Assembly (NCBI GenBank): GCA_947453125.1 | Contig: CANGGC010000070.1 | Location: forward strand, 1-8,387 | Source of the DNA: Planctomycetaceae bacterium | GTDB lineage: Bacteria; Planctomycetota; Planctomycetia; Pirellulales; UBA1268 | Length of the DNA stretch: 8,387 nt | Direction: 5' to 3' | Part shown: positions 1-6,432 of the stretch, in pieces | Numbering within the stretch: the stretch's first letter is position 1 | Layout: each line of letters starts with the position of its first letter | Made by a program: the position numbers and the translations under genes | Notes under the pieces: generated by a model | Told to the model about the DNA's origin: nothing | The model's input: the letters and a program-made list of their open reading frames with translations, nothing else | Database searches by the model: none

Positions 1-113
1 ACCGCCCCGGCCCTCTTTGCCCCCCGGTCATTTCCCCACCGGCGACCCGGCGGGCTGCCAGGCCCACGGGGCACCTCCCAAGAATAGCAGCCTGCGAAAA
101 ACGTGCCGCAAAC
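1..113. other. Non-coding left edge of window
   Basis: I see no supportable gene here. The one minus-strand reading frame crossing this stretch (to about 276) is low-complexity, Arg/Ala/Leu-rich, and runs through the tandem repeats and the 3' end of the acetyltransferase gene, so it is a shadow. A plus-strand gene could end just left of the window, since a terminator-like hairpin follows at 114-145. Confidence 0.5.
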
Positions 114-145
114 AGCCCGGCCGGGGCGGCCAGGGCTGACTTTTT
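114..145 (+). terminator. GC-rich hairpin with T-tract (intrinsic terminator)
   Basis: Positions 114-123 pair with 127-137 through ten base pairs, with A132 as a single bulge and a GGG loop at 124-126. The right arm is followed by GAC and then five T (141-145). In the plus direction this is a good intrinsic terminator shape, probably for a gene left of the window. In the minus direction, downstream of the acetyltransferase stop, the same hairpin is followed only by GTTTGCGG, so it could act weakly both ways. The T-tract belongs to a 17-nt element repeated at 6525-6541. Confidence 0.5.
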
Positions 146-160
146 CCACGCCCCCTCATT

Positions 161-205
161 GCTAGGGCCCTCAGAGCTAGGGCCCTCAGAGCTAGGGCCC
201 TCAGA
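161..205. repeat. Three perfect tandem 15-bp repeats
   Basis: The unit GCTAGGGCCCTCAGA occurs at 161-175, 176-190 and 191-205 without a mismatch. Each unit contains the 8-bp palindrome AGGGCCCT. The third copy contains the stop codon of the minus-strand acetyltransferase (201-203), and the other two lie just after the stop. Fifteen bases is in frame, so copy number changes would not shift any reading frame. It could be a slippage-generated minisatellite. I recognise no function. Confidence 0.9.
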
Positions 206-866
206 GGAGGGCCGGCTCCCGCTCCTGAAACTGCCAGGAGGCTTTGTCGACGACCTTGTAGATCGTCTTTGAGCAACGGAAGCCGATCCGGCGGTAGAGG
301 TTGACCGCCCGGACGTTGTCGGCCGTGACCTCGAGGGTCGCTCGGGGGAGGCTCTGCTCCGTAAATCCGCGAACGGCCGCGGCGATTAAGTACGACCCCA
401 GGCCGAGGCCGCGGTGCCCCGGCACGACGCCGATGTTCTGGATCGATCCGGCGCCGCTTGAGTCAATCACCCCCTGGATCGTTCCGCACCACTCCACCTC
501 GGCCGGTCGCGCGACTTGAGCATCGGGCTCAAGTCCGGGCGGGAGCGGGCGGGAGCGGGCGATCAGCCAGGTTGCGCCGGGAAGAAATCCCCCTTTGCCG
601 CGAATCTCCCGCATCAGCCGCCGGCAGCCTTCGAGGTCGCCCAGGCAGGGGAAAACAACGGCATCGATCTCGCTGCGGAACGAGCGAAACTTCGTCCGGG
701 CGTGGGCATCGATGAGCCCTTCGTGCCAGGGCACGAGCCGGTAGCCGGGGGGCAGGTCGTCCGCCATTCCGGTCGGGGAGGGGCCGTCAGACGGGCGCGA
801 GGTCGGGAAACCTCCGGACCCGAGGGCCAGATCCATCCGGAATCGTTTGAAGTAAGCCGAGTCCAT
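201..866 (-). CDS. GNAT-family N-acetyltransferase
   Basis: Predicted 221-aa cytoplasmic acetyl-CoA-dependent N-acyltransferase; substrate unknown. The C-terminal half (about 125-207) is a GNAT fold. Motif A reads IQNIGVVPGHRGLGLGSYLI, with the R152-x-x-G155-x-G157 pyrophosphate loop. Motif B is NVRAVNLYRRIGF (184-196). The N-terminal half, with YFKRFRM near the start and FRSEIDAVVFPCLGD at 64-77, resembles an extended GNAT group I remember from planctomycetes. The frame is open up to an ATG at 1064, but that extension is Pro/Ser-rich low complexity. I chose the ATG at 866 because GGGGAG lies 8 nt upstream, a good promoter sits at 892-920, and the family begins near YFKRFRM. It is divergent from the metal transporter operon. 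The family call is firm; the substrate is unknown. Confidence 0.88.
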   Translation of the reverse strand: MDSAYFKRFRMDLALGSGGFPTSRPSDGPSPTGMADDLPPGYRLVPWHEGLIDAHARTKFRSFRSEIDAVVFPCLGDLEGCRRLMREIRGKGGFLPGATWLIARSRPLPPGLEPDAQVARPAEVEWCGTIQGVIDSSGAGSIQNIGVVPGHRGLGLGSYLIAAAVRGFTEQSLPRATLEVTADNVRAVNLYRRIGFRCSKTIYKVVDKASWQFQEREPALL

Positions 867-891
867 CCGCTTTTCTCCCCGTCCTTCCCAG

Positions 892-920
892 ACGATAGGA
901 CGCTCCGCCGGGGTGGTCAA
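892..920 (-). promoter_or_regulatory. Sigma-70-like promoter of the acetyltransferase gene
   Basis: On the minus strand, TTGACC (complement of 915-920) and TATCGT (complement of 892-897) are separated by exactly 17 bp. This matches 5 of 6 and 4 of 6 consensus positions. Transcription would start near 885, giving a leader of about 20 nt that includes GGGGAG before the ATG at 866. It supports the short start of this gene. Confidence 0.55.
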
Positions 921-1013
921 CGCGCCGGTCGCCGCGATCGATGTTCCGGGGATGCCATGGAGGGCCGGCGGCAGCGGCGGAAGGGGCAAAATCGGCGGTG
1001 ATGGCTGGTCGGA

Positions 1014-1043
1014 TTGGTCTGCTTCGCACGGCGACGGTAGACT
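1014..1043 (+). promoter_or_regulatory. Possible promoter of the metal transporter operon
   Basis: TTGGTC (1014-1019) and TAGACT (1038-1043) are 18 bp apart. The -10 matches 4 of 6 positions and the -35 is weak. It is the best plus-strand pair I found between the divergent genes. It would place the start of transcription near 1050, upstream of the palindromes at 1064-1094. Confidence 0.25.
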
Positions 1044-1063
1044 GCGGCTCGAGATTTTGGGCA

Positions 1064-1094
1064 CTCAAAGATTGTTTTTTGAGAGATCAAAAAA
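1064..1094 (+). promoter_or_regulatory. Overlapping palindromes over the RBS and start codon (candidate operator)
   Basis: Two inverted repeats share a middle arm. CTCAAA (1064-1069) pairs with TTTGAG (1078-1083). TTTTTTGA (1075-1082) pairs perfectly with TCAAAAAA (1087-1094) around the spacer GAGA (1083-1086). The second is a 20-bp perfect palindrome whose right arm ends on the A of the first gene's start codon. Its centre overlaps the ribosome binding site GAGAG (1081-1085). As DNA it could be an operator for a DtxR/MntR-like or other dimeric repressor. As RNA it would be a hairpin with a GNRA-type loop covering the translation start. The AT-rich patch stands out in this GC-rich sequence. 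The palindrome is plain; the function is inferred. Confidence 0.45.
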
Positions 1095-2053
1095 TGAGCA
1101 TCTCGTCGCTGATGCCACCTCTCGTGACGCTCCTCGGAGTGGTCCTCGCCCTGGTCCTCACGCTGGGGCAGGGGCACTGCGATGCCGCCGATCGTCGCCT
1201 CCATGTCGTGGCCACGACCACGGTGGTGGCTGATCTCGTCCGCCAGATCGCCGGCGATCGGGTCGGCGTCGACTGCCTGATGGCGGCGGGGATCGATCCC
1301 CACAGCTACAAGGCCACCCCGCGCGATGCCGACCGGCTCGCCCGCGCCGATCTCGTCGTCGCCTCGGGGCTCCATCTCGAGGGGAAGCTTGCCGATCTTC
1401 TCGAACGACTCTCGCGGCGGGTGCCGGTGATCTCCGTGGCGGACGCGATCCCCGCCGATCGCCTCCTCGATGCCGGAGCCGGATTGCACGACCCCCATGT
1501 GTGGTTCGATGCGGAGCTGTGGAGCCTTGGGGTTCCGGCGGTCGCGGAACGGTTGGCGCAGCTCGATCCGCCCCACGCCGAGGCCTACCGCGAGGCGGGG
1601 AGGGCCTATGCAGAGCGTCTTATCGCCCTCGACGGGGAGCTCCGCGAGTCGCTCGCGGAGATTCCGCTGGAACGCCGGGTGATGGTGACGGCCCACGACG
1701 CCTTCCGCTATTTCGGTCGGGCGTACGGGATTGAGGTCGTGGGCATCCAGGGTACGAGTACCGAGGCAGAGGCCGGCCTCGGCGACATCAATCGTCTCGT
1801 CGATCTCGTCGTCACGCGGAGGCTCCCGGCGGTGTTCGTGGAGACGAGCGTCTCCGACCGGAACGTCACGGCGCTCCGCGAGGGGGCCGGGGCCCGGGGC
1901 CACACCGTCGGGCTCGGCGGGCGGCTCTACTCCGACTCCCTCGACGCCCCGGGAAAGGGGGCGGGCACGCTCGAAGAAGCCCTGCGGGCGAATGTGGCGA
2001 CGATCGTCTCGGCCCTCGCCAAGCCTCAGCCTGCCCCGTCGGGATCGAAATGA
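1094..2053 (+). CDS. Metal ABC transporter substrate-binding protein (ZnuA/TroA/MntC family)
   Basis: A 319-aa periplasmic cluster A-I solute-binding protein that captures a divalent metal (Zn, Mn or Fe) for the following ATPase and permeases. Residues 1 to about 30 form a signal peptide with hydrophobic core PPLVTLLGVVLALVLTLG. The nearby cysteine is preceded by QGH, not a lipobox, so the protein is probably cleaved by signal peptidase I and free in the periplasm. The expected four metal ligands are present: H70 (IDPHSYKAT), H135 (HDPHVWFD), H201 (VTAHDAFRYF) and D281 (LYSDSLD). VFVETSVSDR (248-256) is another family signature. His at the third position is the TroA-like pattern. The length is normal. 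The start at 1094 has GAGAG 8 nt upstream; the frame extends further upstream but lacks family features. It is the first gene of a four-gene operon. Confidence 0.93.
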   Translation: MSISSLMPPLVTLLGVVLALVLTLGQGHCDAADRRLHVVATTTVVADLVRQIAGDRVGVDCLMAAGIDPHSYKATPRDADRLARADLVVASGLHLEGKLADLLERLSRRVPVISVADAIPADRLLDAGAGLHDPHVWFDAELWSLGVPAVAERLAQLDPPHAEAYREAGRAYAERLIALDGELRESLAEIPLERRVMVTAHDAFRYFGRAYGIEVVGIQGTSTEAEAGLGDINRLVDLVVTRRLPAVFVETSVSDRNVTALREGAGARGHTVGLGGRLYSDSLDAPGKGAGTLEEALRANVATIVSALAKPQPAPSGSK

Positions 2054-2072
2054 GCGTGCGATTGGAATGACG

Positions 2073-2846
2073 ATGTCGACCACCTCCGCCGGCCTCGAGT
2101 TTCATGATGTCACGGTGGCCTATGGCCGCAGGCCGGTGCTTTGGAATGTCGACCTCACCGTGCCGGGGGCCTGCCTGTTCGGGATCATCGGCCCCAATGG
2201 CGCCGGGAAGAGCACGCTCCTCAAAGCGGCGCTGGGCCTTGTGCCCCTGGCCGGCGGGGAGGTGCGGATCCTCGGGGCGCCGCTCGAGCAGGTCCGCAGT
2301 CGGGTCGGGTATGTGCCCCAGCGGGAATCGGTCGACTGGGACTTCCCGGTGACCGTCACCGACGTCGTCCTCATGGGGACCTACGCCCGGCTCGGCTGGC
2401 TGCGGCGGCCCGGCCCGCGCGAGCGGAGCTTGGCGGCGGAATGCCTCGACCGCGTCGGCCTCGCCGATGTCGCCGACCGGCAGATTGGCCGCCTGTCGGG
2501 GGGGCAGCAGCAGCGCGTCTTCCTGGCGCGGGCGCTGGCCCAGCAGGCCGACGTCTACTTCCTCGACGAGCCGATGGCGGGGGTCGATGCCCGATCGCAG
2601 GAGCGGATCTTCCGGGTCCTCTCCGACCTCCGTGCCGAGGGGCGGTTGGTCGTCATCGTCCACCACGATCTCCGCAGCGTCGCCGAGTGGTTCGACGCGG
2701 TCGCCCTCATCGACATGCGCCTCGTCGCCACCGGGCCGGTGGCAGAGGTGCTGACGCCGGAGAATCTGCGGCGGACCTATGCCGGCCGGCTCGATGTCCT
2801 CGACGAGATCGGGCGGGCCGTCGCCGAAGGGGGGAGGACGCCGTGA
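2073..2846 (+). CDS. Metal ABC transporter ATP-binding protein (ZnuC/MntB/TroB family)
   Basis: A 257-aa cytoplasmic ATPase that powers metal import through the two downstream permeases. All ABC elements are intact. Walker A is GPNGAGKST (40-48) and the Q-loop is YVPQRESVDWDFPVTV with Q83. This Q-loop sequence is characteristic of the metal-importer subfamily. The signature is LSGGQQQR (141-148), Walker B is VYFLDEP (161-167, catalytic E166), the D-loop is MAGVDARSQ, and the H-loop is VHHDL (196-200). An in-frame ATG at 2067 is equally possible; I prefer 2073 because GGA at 2064-2066 then sits 6 nt upstream. It begins 19 bp after the binding-protein gene. Its stop codon overlaps the GTG start of the first permease by four bases (GTGA), so the two are probably translationally coupled. 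Confidence 0.95.
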   Translation: MSTTSAGLEFHDVTVAYGRRPVLWNVDLTVPGACLFGIIGPNGAGKSTLLKAALGLVPLAGGEVRILGAPLEQVRSRVGYVPQRESVDWDFPVTVTDVVLMGTYARLGWLRRPGPRERSLAAECLDRVGLADVADRQIGRLSGGQQQRVFLARALAQQADVYFLDEPMAGVDARSQERIFRVLSDLRAEGRLVVIVHHDLRSVAEWFDAVALIDMRLVATGPVAEVLTPENLRRTYAGRLDVLDEIGRAVAEGGRTP

Positions 2847-4129
2847 TCCTCGCCGTTGCCGACATGGCGTTCCCCGCCGGTTGGATCCCTCCTTACAACA
2901 CGCTCGTCGTCGCCGCCGGCGTGGCGTCGGTTGGATTTGCGGCCGGCGTTGTCGGCTGTTTCGCCGTGCTTCGCCGCCGCGCCCTGGCCGGCGACGCAGC
3001 GGCCCACGCCACCCTCCTCGGGGTTGGCCTCGCCTTTCTCCTCGGCGGCGGGCGGCGCGACCTGCCGCTCCTCCTCGGCGGAGCGCTGTCGACGGCGATC
3101 GCGGCGCTTCTGGCGCTGGTGCTCATCGGTCGCTGGACGCGGACGCGCGACGATGCCGCCACCGCGATCGTTCTCGGCGTGTCGTTCGGCGCCGGGATCA
3201 CGCTCCTCTCGGGAATCTCCGCCCGCGGCATCCCCGGCAGCGCCGGGCTCGAGCAATTCCTCCTCGGACACACCGCCGGACTGACCGCCGCCGACGCCAT
3301 GATCCTCGGTGCCCTGTCGCTCCTCACGGTCGCCCTCGTGGCGCTGTTCCTCAAGGAATCGACCCTCGTGGCCTTCGATCCGCTGTTTGCTGCGGCGAGT
3401 GGCTGGCCGGTGACGCTCATCGATTACGCGCTGGTGGTCCTCGTGGCGGTGATGGTCGTCGTCGGGCTGCCGGCGGCCGGGGCGGTGCTCGTGACCGCCC
3501 TGGTCGTGATCCCGCCGGTGACGGCGCGGCAATGGACCGACTCGGTCGGGGTGATGCTCCCGCTGGCCGGGCTGTTCGGGCTCGTCGCGGCGCTCTCCGG
3601 CGTGGCGGTGAGCAGTGCCGTGCCACGGATGCCGACCGGGCCGCTGGTCGTGATCGCCGCCTCCATCCTCCTCACGATCTCGCTCCTCATCGCCCCGCGG
3701 CGCGGCGGGCTCGCCCGTTGGCTGCGGGCCCGGCGAACGGTGGCCGCGTGGGCCGAGGGGCGGCTCCTCGAAGTGGCCCTCCGTCTCGAGGTCCAGGGGC
3801 CCTTCACCCGGGAGCAGCTCCTCGCCAAGGCGCCGGGCGCCGCGGCCGACAGCGCCTTCAAGCGGCTCGTCCGCTCGGCGGCCATCGAGCCGGTGGTAAC
3901 GCGCGCCGGCACCCATGCCTGGCGGCTCGCGGTGTGGGGCCGGGAGCTGGCCGCCGAGCGGTCGCGCCGGCTCGCGGCCTGGACGGAGGTCCTCGAGGCC
4001 GCGCGGGAGGATGCCCGTGGGCATCTCACGATCGACGTCCCTTCGCCCGAGGCGATCCTCGGCGCGGCGCGGATGAAGGCGATCCGCGAATCGGCCGCGG
4101 CGGCCCGCAGCGCCTCAGGCCCGGCCTGA
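2843..4129 (+). CDS. Metal ABC transporter permease 1 with winged-helix-like C-terminal tail
   Basis: A 428-aa inner-membrane permease of the ABC-3 family (ZnuB/TroC/MntC type), about 150 residues longer than a plain family member. Residues 19 to about 285 are hydrophobic, with roughly eight or nine membrane segments. RRRALAGDAAAHATLLG (44-60) corresponds to the family's RR..L.GDA.SHA signature, and FLKESTLVAFDP (169-180) is another family motif. After IAPRRGG the protein becomes cytoplasmic. Residues 303-385 look like a winged helix: helix GRLLEVALRLEVQGP, then FTREQLLAKA, a helix SAFKRLVRSAA, a beta wing, and WGRELAAERSRRLAAW. This follows the DtxR N-terminal layout but lacks its metal-binding histidines. 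The GTG start overlaps the ATPase stop codon and has GGGAGG 5 nt upstream. The permease call is firm; the tail fold is inferred. Confidence 0.93.
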   Translation: MILAVADMAFPAGWIPPYNTLVVAAGVASVGFAAGVVGCFAVLRRRALAGDAAAHATLLGVGLAFLLGGGRRDLPLLLGGALSTAIAALLALVLIGRWTRTRDDAATAIVLGVSFGAGITLLSGISARGIPGSAGLEQFLLGHTAGLTAADAMILGALSLLTVALVALFLKESTLVAFDPLFAAASGWPVTLIDYALVVLVAVMVVVGLPAAGAVLVTALVVIPPVTARQWTDSVGVMLPLAGLFGLVAALSGVAVSSAVPRMPTGPLVVIAASILLTISLLIAPRRGGLARWLRARRTVAAWAEGRLLEVALRLEVQGPFTREQLLAKAPGAAADSAFKRLVRSAAIEPVVTRAGTHAWRLAVWGRELAAERSRRLAAWTEVLEAAREDARGHLTIDVPSPEAILGAARMKAIRESAAAARSASGPA

Positions 4130-4158
4130 GGGAGGCATGTCTTGAGCGAGGCATCTCC

Positions 4159-5457
4159 ATGATGGAGTTCGACAGCACCCACCTCTGGATGCACTTCTGG
4201 GCGATCGCCACGGCGGCCACCGTGTCGGCCGGCTGTGCGCTCGTCGGCTCGTTCCTCGTCGTCCGGCGGTTGAGTCTCCTCGGCGATGCGATCAGCCATG
4301 CGGTTCTCCCCGGCATCGTCCTGGCCGTGCTTGCCGGTGGCCGGCCGGGCGGGGCGGGGGTGTTTCTCGGCGCCGTCGTCGCGGCGCTGGTGACGGTGTG
4401 GCTCACGAACCTCCTCGGCACCCATGCGGGGCTCGCTGAGGATGCCGGCGCGGGCGTCGCCTTCACGACCCTGTTTGCGATCGGCGTGGTGCTCGTCTCG
4501 GCCCTGGCCTCGCGGGTCGACATCGATCCGGGGTGCGTCCTCTACGGGATCCTCGAGCTCGTCCCCTTCGACACCGTGCCGATCTTCGGGCTCGAGGTGC
4601 CGCGGGCGCTTCTGGCCGCGGCGACCGTCCTTGTCGTCCTCGTTGTCGCGGCGGCCCTCTGCTGGAAGGAGCTCGTGTTCACGGCCTTCGATCCGGCCGC
4701 CGCCCGCGCTGCGGGGCTGCCGGTCGGCCTCGTCTCGGCCGGCCTCCTCGTCGCCACGAGCCTGGCGACCGTGGCGAGCTTCGAGGCGGTCGGCGCGATC
4801 CTCGTCGTGGCGATGCTCGCCGTCCCCGCAGCAGCGGCCGAGCTCCTCGTCCGCCGCTTCCACCGCATGCTCGTCGTCGCGGTGGCCCTCGGCGTGGCAG
4901 GGAGCATCGTCGGCTATCTCGCCGCGTGGCGCTTCAACACCAACGCCGCGGGCATGATCGCCGTCGTTCTCGGGATCGAGTATCTCCTCGCGGCGCTGTT
5001 GGCGCCGGGAGACGGAATCGTGGCGCGGGTGGTGAGCCGCGAGTCGCTCCGCTGGCGCGTGGCCTGCGAGGATCGGCTCGCGAGCTTGTGGCGCGCGGAG
5101 GAGGGGGATGCGGCGGCCCTCGCCCCCCGGACGCTCCTCGATCGGCTCGCGCAGGCCCGGCTCGTCTTCGGGGGGCGGATCGTCCCGGGCGCTGCCGGTG
5201 GGCTGACGGACATCGGCCGTGAGGAGGCGCGGGTGATCGTCCGCTCCCACCGGCTCTGGGAGGCGTGGCTGGGGCGCCATGTCGCCCTCCCGCTGGATCA
5301 TCTCCATCCCCCAGCGGAATGGATCGAGCACCATCTCGGGGCCGAGGTTCGAGGGCGGATCGCCGCCGATCTCGAAGGGGACGAAGGCGACCCGCACGGC
5401 CGCGACATTCCCCCTGAAGGCTTTCCCTCACGCCCGGCCGACGCGCCGACGCAGTGA
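4159..5457 (+). CDS. Metal ABC transporter permease 2 fused to a DtxR/MntR-like metal-sensing domain
   Basis: A 432-aa fusion. Residues 13 to about 283 are an ABC-3 permease with about eight membrane segments and the family signature RRLSLLGDAISHAVLPG (36-52). It probably pairs with permease 1. From about 292 it is cytoplasmic. Residues 295-350 resemble a shortened winged helix. Residues 350-414 match the metal-binding and dimerisation domain of DtxR/MntR regulators: LTDIGREEARVIVRSHRLWE, then DHLHPPAEWIEHHLGAEV, then DPHG. The ligand positions known in DtxR-type proteins are filled by H364, E368, H383, E387, E390 and H391. The ATG at 4159 has GAGG 7 nt upstream; an ATG follows directly. It lies 29 bp after permease 1. 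In Chlamydia the similar YtgCR fusion releases an iron-dependent repressor; that role here is inference. Confidence 0.94.
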   Translation: MMEFDSTHLWMHFWAIATAATVSAGCALVGSFLVVRRLSLLGDAISHAVLPGIVLAVLAGGRPGGAGVFLGAVVAALVTVWLTNLLGTHAGLAEDAGAGVAFTTLFAIGVVLVSALASRVDIDPGCVLYGILELVPFDTVPIFGLEVPRALLAAATVLVVLVVAAALCWKELVFTAFDPAAARAAGLPVGLVSAGLLVATSLATVASFEAVGAILVVAMLAVPAAAAELLVRRFHRMLVVAVALGVAGSIVGYLAAWRFNTNAAGMIAVVLGIEYLLAALLAPGDGIVARVVSRESLRWRVACEDRLASLWRAEEGDAAALAPRTLLDRLAQARLVFGGRIVPGAAGGLTDIGREEARVIVRSHRLWEAWLGRHVALPLDHLHPPAEWIEHHLGAEVRGRIAADLEGDEGDPHGRDIPPEGFPSRPADAPTQ

Positions 5458-5462
5458 CGTTC

Positions 5463-5485
5463 GCCGGTGCCGTTACGCCACCGGC
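5463..5485. terminator. Hairpin between convergent operon and nfo
   Basis: GCCGGTG (5463-5469) pairs with CACCGGC (5479-5485), with two further pairs inside after one mismatch. It fills the 15-bp gap between the two convergent stop codons and enters the last codons of nfo. It has no T-tract on either side, so it may be a weak bidirectional terminator or simply a 3' end-stabilising stem. Confidence 0.35.
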
Positions 5486-6432
5486 AGCATCGCCCGGAGC
5501 GCGGCGAGGTTTTTCCGGTCGATGGCGGGATCGACCTTTCCGTCGGCTCCCTCCTTCGGCGTCTCGAGGATCATCGGGATGGCGGCCAGGCGCGGATCGT
5601 TCATGAGGAGCCTGAATGCCTCAGGGCCGATCTCTCCTTCGCCGATCGCCTCGTGACGGTCGACCCGGGAGCCGAACGGCTTCTTCGAATCATTGGCGTG
5701 GATGACCTTCAGCCGCACAAACCCGATGAGGCGGTCGAAGGCGGTGAGCGTGGCGTCGAGCTCGGCAGCGGGCGCGAGGGGATAGCCGGCAGCGAAGACG
5801 TGACAGGTGTCGAGGCAGACGCCGACGCGCTTGCCACACTGGCCGGTGGCGTCGATGACGGCGAGCATCGCGGCGATTTCGTCGAAGGTGTCGCCGAGGC
5901 AGGAGCCCTGCCCGGCGGTGGTCTCGATGAGGATTCCGGCATGGAGATGCGCCGTCTGTTGGAGGGCCTTCGCGATTCCCTCGGCCGCGCGGGCCACGGC
6001 GACGGGCCGGGCTTGAGCGCCGGCGGCCCCCGGGTGGGCGACGACCCAGGGGATCGACAGTTGCTCGGCACGCTCGAGCTCGAGGACGAGCCCGGCGATC
6101 GACTTGTCGCGGAGCGTGTCATCGGCCGACGCCGGATTGATGAGATACGAGTCGTGGACGACGACGCACGCCAGCCCGGCCGCGCTCACCGCCACCCGGA
6201 AGGCCTCGGCTTCCGCGGGGGGGATCGGCGCCGCGTCCCAGCGGTTGACGTTGCGGGTAAAGATCTGGAGGCAGTGGCAGCCGGTCTCGACGGCCCGGTC
6301 GACCGCTTTGGAGAGGCCGCCGGCGACCGACTGATGGGCGCCGAGGAGCCGTGGGGGGAGGCCGGCAGGCAGCGAAGCCGGCGTAGTTGTGGTGGATCCG
6401 GGGGCGGGGGGCGTGGTGGGCTTGCGGGGCAT
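5473..6432 (-). CDS. nfo: Endonuclease IV (deoxyribonuclease IV, AP endonuclease)
   Basis: A 319-aa TIM-barrel AP endonuclease of base excision repair, which cuts DNA 5' to abasic sites using three zinc ions. All nine metal ligands of E. coli Nfo have counterparts: H93 (VVHDSYLIN), H133 (VAHPGA), E170 (ILIETTAGQGS), D208 and H211 (LDTCHVFAAGY), H245 (VIHANDSK), D258 and H260 (SRVDRHEAIGEG), and E290 (ILETPKEG). LLGAHQSVAGGL (29-40) is the usual family start. The preceding 28 residues are Pro/Thr-rich and non-conserved, so the true start could lie slightly downstream. The ATG at 6432 has only a weak ribosome binding site. The frame is open to 6858, but that extension crosses repeats and the divergent gene and is a shadow. 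It is convergent with the metal operon. Confidence 0.96.
   Translation of the reverse strand: MPRKPTTPPAPGSTTTTPASLPAGLPPRLLGAHQSVAGGLSKAVDRAVETGCHCLQIFTRNVNRWDAAPIPPAEAEAFRVAVSAAGLACVVVHDSYLINPASADDTLRDKSIAGLVLELERAEQLSIPWVVAHPGAAGAQARPVAVARAAEGIAKALQQTAHLHAGILIETTAGQGSCLGDTFDEIAAMLAVIDATGQCGKRVGVCLDTCHVFAAGYPLAPAAELDATLTAFDRLIGFVRLKVIHANDSKKPFGSRVDRHEAIGEGEIGPEAFRLLMNDPRLAAIPMILETPKEGADGKVDPAIDRKNLAALRAMLPVA

Noticed and set aside
161..205. CRISPR-like array
   Set aside because: The repeats are directly adjacent with no spacers, and no cas gene is present.
28..276. Minus-strand frame encoding RALAL repeats
   Set aside because: The peptide repeats are just the 15-bp DNA repeats read in frame. 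It overlaps the acetyltransferase 3' end and has no ribosome binding site I can see.
867..1064. N-terminal extension of the acetyltransferase to an ATG at 1064
   Set aside because: The added residues are Pro/Ser-rich low complexity and cross the gene's own promoter (892-920). The family starts near YFKRFRM, which the ATG at 866 provides with a ribosome binding site.
1119..1183. Binding protein as a lipoprotein
   Set aside because: The cysteine after the hydrophobic core is preceded by Gln-Gly-His, which does not fit a lipobox, so signal peptidase I cleavage is more likely.
917..2083. Long minus-strand open frame opposite the binding-protein gene
   Set aside because: Arg/Glu/Gly/His-rich translation with no motif. 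High GC keeps antisense frames open, and the plus strand encodes a complete binding protein with all ligands.
3424..5397. 657-codon minus-strand open frame opposite both permeases
   Set aside because: Low-complexity charged translation spanning two clear plus-strand genes. It is a GC-driven shadow, as is the frame at 2777-4024.
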